DNA of 64,000 nucleotides. Origin: Ypsolopha sequella (lineage: Eukaryota; Arthropoda; Insecta; Lepidoptera; Ypsolophidae). The first letter of the stretch is position 1, and the number at the start of each line of letters is the position of its first letter. The stretch spans positions 10,467,501-10,531,500 of the forward strand of contig OW203992.1 in NCBI GenBank assembly GCA_934047225.1, written 5' to 3'. The notes under the pieces are model-generated. The model had not been told where the DNA came from and made no database searches. It saw only the letters and a program-made list of their open reading frames with translations. The position numbers and the translations under genes are program-made. Positions 58,305-64,000 of this stretch are shown here, piece by piece.

Positions 58305-58737
58305 TTAAGGCGATATGTAAAAGTTTTAGCGTCCCTTTTACTCCATATGCGAAAAAATCCTCAGTGCGAGAGGGACGGATTCGAGGAAAAGTAGCAAAAA
58401 GTTGTTTTTTTATTAATATAAAATATACTAAAGTTGCTATCAATATTTCGTTTAACCAGGTCCTAGATACTGTTACAATCCATCTAATAAAATATAATTG
58501 CAGTCCATATGTCATTCCAAATTGTCAAACCAGGAGAATTGGTGTCGAAAAAGACCTCATTTCAATAAATATTTCCATCGAGCCGAATTTCTCCAATCGC
58601 GTTTCTGTTCTAACAGATCCCTAGAAAAAGAAACCAAAAATAATATACTATTTTATCAAAATAATACATTATTTATTGAAGTAGATAATAGATATGCACG
58701 TTCTAAAAGTGTCGATTTTTTTCCGTAGCGCCTTAAG
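58305..58737. repeat. Element sharing its start with the right edge of the window
   Basis: CTTAAGGCGATATGTAAAAG then TTTTAGCGTCCCTTTTACTC at the left recurs at 63959-64000; the right end is CGTAGCGCCTTAAG, giving short inverted ends. The overlapping frames of 68-86 codons are not convincing. Confidence 0.5.
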
Positions 58738-59074
58738 AAACACACTCCCAGGACTGAAGGAGATAAATCACGGGATTGCTATCCGTGACGTGTCATGCAA
58801 GTCGAAGAGAACTTATCAAAGTCTCTTCAAAGCTTTGATATGTGCAACGTAGATACTATTTTGAGTTATTCCAAGAAAGATGGGAATTTTCTGATTCGTC
58901 TCAGATTAAAATATCACACTTAACTATGTCCAATTCGCATCCATTATGCGAGACACACAAGCACAAGACCTGCACGCAATGGTCTGCGTGTTTTGCAAAA
59001 TTGTACATTATTTTTGTCTGAATCTCTACTCAGTATGTATACAGCGAAGATAAACTCGGTCTTGGTTTTTGAGG

Positions 59075-59240
59075 TTCCGTACCTAAAGGATATTACGGAA
59101 CCCTTTTATCGTCACTCTGCTGTTTTCCGTATGTCACGGGTCTCTATCTCGTAGAATCGTAGATGGAATGAGGTACAGACCTGAAATTTTGATATTTTGT
59201 GTAGAATGTTGACCTAACACTGAATATTGAATTGGTAATA
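59075..59240 (+). repeat. Dispersed GGTTCCGTACC repeat
   Basis: GAGGTTCCGTACCTAAAGG, CCGTATGTCACGGGTCTCT and GTAGAATGTTGACC match the complement of 29460-29630. Confidence 0.65.
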
Positions 59241-60540
59241 CAATTATATAACCTTAAAAAGGAGCTGAGAAAAAAATCTTACCCATGTCATGTCAATGAT
59301 GGTCAATGTCAGAAAGAAACATTTTTTTTCAACATAATGAAGGTATAATTTTGTTTTTTCCCGTGATTTTAGTGATCTTTCAGATTTTTTCTTCTCGGTG
59401 ATTGTGATACTTGTGTCAAATCTAAAAACAGGCCTGATGTTGTTCAATTGCTTACTTATTATTACACAAAGTCTATTTATTAAAAATTATTCTAATTTAA
59501 TATGCTAAATTGTTTCAATTTCAACGCGAGAGCCGAGAGCATGTTTAGCGAAACGAAAAAGACCCTTCAAACTTAATGTAGGCATGTATTTGAAAGGCAT
59601 TACTTGAGTCGTTGGCGCATGTTTATCTATTCCCATAAGTGCTTTACATTTTAAATGGTACAAGTTTATGCCAGATGCTCCGATAACGGCCGAGCCACGT
59701 TAAATTTGAACATTTTTGATGTTTGGCACGGAGCATCGTTTTTTTGTCACATTTTTTGTTGGCCCAAACTGGGTTCCATGTGTAACGCAACTGCTTTCAG
59801 CAATATGGCATAGTAAACAGGAAGAATAATCCGTTTCTGTATGGATGTAAATATTTATTATCTCAACATACGCTGGATCTGATGTGTATGGAGGTGCGTG
59901 TGTTGAGTTCATTCCTATGAATTAATTATCGTGATGAAAAACGTGTAATATGCTAACGAAGGGAGTAAAATAATTTACTATAATTTAATAGCGGGGTATA
60001 AAATTTCAAGTTCCAGGGGCTAAATTCAGAACATTACTCTTGAAAGTGATGTACTAACCGACTTATTTCAGTACCCAGAGAAAATTTTATATGATATTAT
60101 TAGACTCAGTAGGCACTATCAAAGTGGTAAAATAAGCATGCAAATATGCACGAAAAAACGGCCAAATATACACTAAAGATGCAGCATCAAAAATTAAAAA
60201 TTGTGTTTCCATTTTCCAATCTCTTATTCAATATATACATATACTTACAGCATAACGAATACAGTTTTCATAAATAGTTGTTATTGGTATTCATTATTTT
60301 TAGTTTTTATGACAGTAAACTACAAAATTATATAGACACTTTATAAATTATAAATACAGAGTTATTTTTGGACCCCTAACCAGAAGGAAATATGATTTAT
60401 GGAAAGAAATAAAAATATATTTGGTGGAAAAAGAAATATAAAAATATTTGGCGGGAAAAAATAACAACTTTTTTCCTTATTTAGATCCGCATTTTACGCC
60501 ACTTTGTAAATCCTAAACCTTTAATCAAATTTTAAAATCC

Positions 60541-60820
60541 TTAATTAACGTAAGTAGCTTACCGCAAAGTGCATAACTTAATTTTGTTTTTCTTGTTTAG
60601 AAATTTAAAATTGAAAAGTATTTTCTTTTAACTTTGTTTAGACCCGAGCACGACTAATTTTGCATTAAATTTCAAACTCATGCTTTATAAGCCTCACTAA
60701 TACTGAACTTTTTGCGTCAACTGCCACCTACCAAAGTGTTTTTATATTTTTAACTTCTAAAAAAGAAAAACAAAGTTATGATATGCACTTTGCGCTAAGC
60801 GACTGACGTTTAATCTTAAT
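60541..60820. mobile_element. Inverted-repeat element related to 34859-35548
   Basis: AAAGTGCATAACTTAATTTT at the left and AAAGTTATGATATGCACTTT at the right are inverted and match the ends of the larger element at 34859-35548. Confidence 0.6.
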
Positions 60821-60827
60821 AGAGGCC

Positions 60828-60931
60828 ACAGTAACGCGTATTTTGTAAAAACTTCAACTGTCTACAGACGGACAGACAGACAGCGGAAGCTCAGTACTTA
60901 GGCCTTCGGGTACGGAACCCTAAAAAAAGGT
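60828..60931 (-). repeat. Dispersed GGGTTCCGTACCC repeat
   Basis: The complement begins TTTTTAGGGTTCCGTACCCG and contains short CTGTC repeats (GACGGACAGACAGACAGCGG on the plus strand), the same family as 29130-29630. Confidence 0.6.
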
Positions 60932-61066
60932 AATTTAACATCTAAAAGTACGGCTACCAGTAGTATAAGACATTTGACGTGCAGCAGCGTCTTCGGTTTA
61001 GAAATTGATTTGATTTGGTGGTTAGGGGAAATCGTTCCAACACAGCTCTTGTGTATGTGTACCCAG

Positions 61067-61567
61067 TAGGGTTGCCAGATGGTCGGGATTCGTCGGGATT
61101 GTCCCGACATTTCATATGATATGATGTCCTGAGTCCCGTCAAAATACAAATTGTCCCGACAAATAACTAATAACAACGGTCGGCGGGCAAAAAAGTATTT
61201 TGTTGTAATTATTTTAATTTTATTACATACGGCTTGAACACTCACGTGTGATTGTTGTTGACTATATGCCAACCGTTTCACCGATACAATTTCGGCATTA
61301 TCAAGGCGAGTGTCGTTCTTAGGACGACGACGCGGCGTTCACCGTCGTTGTCAAACGAGCACGTCGCAATCACACGTGAGTGTTCAAGCCGTATGTAATA
61401 ATAATTTAGTATGTCAGCTCACGCGAGTTTTAATAATATTATTTTAATTTTATGAATAAAAAATAATTTTTTGGTTCGTAATATTTAGTTGTCCCGACTA
61501 TAATCCCAAAACCCTGACTTTTTGAAATTTTGCCCAGATATTTTCGTTTTTCCATCTGGCAACCCTA
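61067..61567. mobile_element. hAT-type non-autonomous element with 8-bp target duplication
   Basis: Ends TAGGGTTGCCAGATGG and CCATCTGGCAACCCTA are exact complements and are flanked on both sides by GTACCCAG (61059-61066 and 61568-61575), the 8-bp duplication of hAT transposons. Inside is a second inverted pair, TTACATACGGCTTGAACACT at 61223 and its complement at about 61384-61403, probably a nested element. No transposase. Confidence 0.85.
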
Positions 61568-61600
61568 GTACCCAGTATAGGGAGCTTATCTATAGGCTGA

Positions 61601-61748
61601 CAATGGTGTCGATTCGGTGTAACACGACTTAACTTATTTGACAGGACTAACCTTATATAAAGCTGTCTTTGTCTTTTCGATACAGAAAGAAAAAGACAGA
61701 ACGCTTATCAAATAAATCAAATCGTGTTACACCGAATCGACACTATTG
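61601..61748. mobile_element. Inverted-repeat element, family F, copy 2
   Basis: CAATGGTGTCGATTCGGTGT plus AACACG is mirrored at the right by CGTGTTACACCGAATCGACA and CTATTG. The other copy is at 21546-21707. Confidence 0.8.
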
Positions 61749-62083
61749 TTGATGATGCATTGAACAGATTCATTCAAGATGAGCAAGCATCGGATAATTA
61801 GTCTCAATTTGTAACTGATGTCATCACCATCATTTAGAATTTATTAGTAGATTGTTTACAAGGGAGGTAAGTGATCAATTACACCCGAGATATTTAGGCG
61901 CACGAGCGAGCGAGGATGCTCAACACTCAAAATTAAATAAAATATAAAATGAAATGAAATATATTTATTTATGTAATGTAGGTATACATCGGATACACTT
62001 ATTACAGCTCGGTTTAAATGTAATCTATGTCTGATAGGTAATAAATAATAATAATGGCAAATACACAAAAAAAGGTTAGGTTA

Positions 62084-62471
62084 TAGTAGTTTATGCTATA
62101 AGGGCGCAAAGGAATAAATTACGAGGACGATTTAAAACACGAGCGTAGCGAGTGTTTTAAACGTAACCGAGTAATTTATTGCGTTTACGCCCGTGTATCA
62201 TACTACGTTTTTCAATGCATAGTGTGAGGAAATGAAAACAAATATAATCTTGTGAACTTTAAATTATGATTGGCTCAAAAGGATTGTATCCAGAGCCGTT
62301 AAACAGTGGAAAAAAAAGTATAACATCTATGGTACACAGGAAAGGCTGCAGGTTAGCCAACCATTGCAAACAAATAAAAAATAATAATAAAGCCCTAGGG
62401 CAAAATAATCGACTTTCTGTTCGGTTTTGATGCATAAAAAGTGGGCCTTTACGAGCACATGCATTGAAAAA
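62084..62471 (+). repeat. Nested-hairpin repeat, family E, copy 4
   Basis: The best-preserved copy. The core from GGGCGCAAAGGAATAAATTA to the closing TTTACGCCC folds as three nested stems. The 78-codon minus-strand frame at 62259-62495 translates this repeat and is not a gene. Confidence 0.82.
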
Positions 62472-62572
62472 TTTATTAAAGTAACATACTACCATAATAT
62501 ACTACAATAATATACTACTCAAGGGTGTGACCACTTAAACCCGAGTAACCTCTTATACACGCATTCCATACA

Positions 62573-62844
62573 TATACAAGGTGTAACAGAAAGGTATAAC
62601 CATATTTGAAGAGCTTATTCAGTCAATGGTATATAACAACGTTTACCATGGAGACAAACCTGAAATCTACAAAAAAAAATCTTCCCTTCCATACATTTTG
62701 GCCGAGCGGCATTGTATTTTTTTTATGAAAGAGTTAATTATTTTTTTCGTGATACAGGTTTTGTTCCATAGTAAAAGTTGTTCTATACCATTGACTGAAT
62801 AAGCTCTTCAAATATGGTTACACCTTTCTGTTACACGTTGTATA
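62573..62844. mobile_element. Family H element, copy 2
   Basis: TATACAAGGTGTAACAGAAA and GAAGAGCTTATTCAGTCAAT at the left, inverted at the right; matches 35721-35987. Confidence 0.82.
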
Positions 62845-62849
62845 TATAC

Positions 62850-62950
62850 CCAAGCCTGTCTCCCAGAGGGGTGGCAGAAAGAACAGATTTCCATCTGCTA
62901 CGATCATGACACATCTCTTTTGTGTCATCTTCCACGTCCATCAATCTAGT
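62850..62950 (+). repeat. Dispersed repeat, family D
   Basis: AAGCCTGTCTCCCAGAGGGG, ATTTCCATCTGCTACGATC and CGTCCATCAATCTAG; other copies at 12225-12362 and 18185-18300. Confidence 0.65.
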
Positions 62951-63084
62951 TATACAAGCTCATCTATTACGGGTACTTTTGACGTTGCCCTTCTTTGCCC
63001 TTTGTTGCCCTAGTACATCGCCACGCATTAGTGATGAAAAATATTTTTGATTTTGAAAATTATGAAACGCTGGGGGCAGTGTCG

Positions 63085-63330
63085 TGCACAGAACTTTTTT
63101 CCAGAAAAGCAATCAAAAGGTCAAGATTGACAATAAAAAAAATATTAAAAAATTTAAATAACACTTTGAAAAAAAAAAGTTTGTATGACGCCAGGGTAGG
63201 CACTGCCTACCCTAGAGTGAACATTTTCATACAAAATTTTTTTTTTCAAAGTGTTATTTAAATTTTTTCATATTTCTTTGATTGTCAATCTTGACCTTCT
63301 GATTGCTTTTCCGGAAAAAAGTTCTGTGCA
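63085..63330. mobile_element. Foldback element, family C, copy 2
   Basis: TGCACAGAACTTTTTTCCAG and AAAAGCAATCAAAAGGTCAA, then AACACTTTGAAAAAAAA, all recur inverted at the right, giving arms of about 100 bp. Matches 11415-11634. Confidence 0.82.
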
Positions 63331-63398
63331 CGCCATTGGCTTTAAGCAACAGAGACAGAATCGACATCAAAATGAGTAATGAGTAATTAATATTTAAG

Positions 63399-63522
63399 AT
63401 TAACATTATATCATTGCAGTATAGAAACGCAGAAATAAAAGTAAATCTGGATGTGAGGAGCTCCTCACATCCAGATTTACTTTTATTTCTGCGTTTCTAT
63501 ACTGCAATGATATAATGTTAAT
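63399..63522. repeat. Perfect 124-bp palindrome with no spacer
   Basis: 63399-63460 and 63461-63522 are exact complements over 62 bases, meeting at GAGGAG|CTCCTC. Pairing stops at the next base. See the matching finding for the possible artefact. Confidence 0.9.
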
Positions 63523-63958
63523 TTATATCTCCTTGCGATGGATAAATCGCCAAGTGTTCAAACATAGAAATTTATTTCTGTCATAGTTTAATATTTAAGA
63601 AACTTGATATCTCCATTTAGAATATGATGCCATTTATTTCATGCATGAACCGAAACTCTATTTTGTACCCAAATCATGAATACCCAAGCATATAAATTAA
63701 TTCCACGTTTGGCCTTTGTCTAACAACAAGGCTACAACATTTCAGGGTTCATGTAATCTGAAATTGTAAATAATGGAGTTAATTTACAATTCCATCGATC
63801 GAGCCACGTCTGTAATGGCATGCGAGAGACATTTCTGTTCGCCTTGAGAATACTTTGTTAACATTCGTGAGCCTTTAACAGGTAGCAACCGCTGGAAAGT
63901 TGGAAGAGGGTTTATTGGAAGGTGACATTTTATTTTATTTAAGTGTACTTTTTTTTAC

Positions 63959-64000
63959 CAAGGCGATACGTAAAAGTTTTAGCGTCCCTGTTACTCGATA
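63959..64000 (+). repeat. Start of a repeat cut by the window edge
   Basis: AAGGCGATACGTAAAAGTTT and TAGCGTCCCTGTTACTC match the first bases of 58305-58737. Confidence 0.6.

Larger units (their letters stand above)
47245..64000 (+). other. usp: usp intron 2, extending past the right edge
   Basis: The donor is at 47245 and no acceptor with the expected CEGCKGFF coding sequence was seen, so the intron appears longer than 16.7 kb. Stretches where I see nothing are 48.5-49.35, 49.8-50.6, 52.7-53.45, 55.0-55.38, 58.75-59.05 and 59.25-60.5 kb. Inferred from the absence of exon 3. Confidence 0.7.

Noticed and set aside
47245..64000. The next usp exon (rest of the zinc fingers).
   Set aside because: I looked for the codons of CEGCKGFF and following residues and found none; absence is from reading by eye and should be confirmed by a translated search.
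1..64000. CRISPR arrays, operons, phage or plasmid features.
   Set aside because: None present; splice sites, intron sizes and repeat types are those of an animal genome.

Overview
The window is AT-rich, intron-rich animal DNA packed with short foldback and inverted-repeat transposons. It is almost certainly from a moth or butterfly: the only nuclear receptor present reads like the lepidopteran ultraspiracle N-terminus, and many repeat families have the look of those dispersed through lepidopteran genomes. No prokaryotic features, CRISPR arrays or operons were seen.

Only two genes are secure. (1) A complete glucose-6-phosphate dehydrogenase (G6PD, Zw) lies on the minus strand at 13965-15449 as one uninterrupted 494-codon frame. 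(2) The 5' part of ultraspiracle (usp, the RXR orthologue and EcR partner) lies on the plus strand. It has two alternative coding first exons, a very short one at 19719-19740 and a longer one at 37992-38178. Both end in phase 1 and both join in frame to a common exon at 47040-47244, which carries the rest of the A/B domain and the first half of zinc finger 1. The exons for the rest of the DNA-binding domain and for the ligand-binding domain were not found, so usp should continue beyond the right edge. About 45 kb of the window, from roughly 19.3 kb onward, would then be usp leader, exons and introns. The two genes are divergently transcribed.

Layout: 1-13.9 kb is intergenic, with a jockey-type reverse transcriptase relic, inverted-repeat elements, a possible decayed Harbinger-like element and two unassigned candidate exons. 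14-15.5 kb is G6PD. 15.5-19.3 kb is inverted-repeat elements. 19.3-19.74 kb is the short usp first exon with a leader containing an ecdysone-response-like inverted repeat. 19.7-38 kb is the first intron for that isoform; it is rich in repeats up to about 29.6 kb and sparser from 29.9 to 34.8 kb, where two GC-rich islands and a candidate signal-peptide exon sit. 38-47 kb holds foldback elements, a 69-bp minisatellite and a 5'-truncated non-LTR retrotransposon with an exceptionally long 79-bp target duplication. 47.2-64 kb is intron 2: a broken RTE retrotransposon, three tRNA-derived relics, a hAT-type element with 8-bp target duplication, a zero-spacer 124-bp palindrome and many inverted-repeat elements.

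No wholly new system is demonstrated. The items most worth a second look are the two-promoter usp arrangement with its response-like element, the single-exon G6PD, the possible secreted-peptide exon inside the usp intron, the 79-bp duplication, and a four-copy repeat family built around a nested hairpin. Apart from the two genes, gene calls here are tentative. Repeat boundaries come from comparing copies by eye and may be off by several bases.
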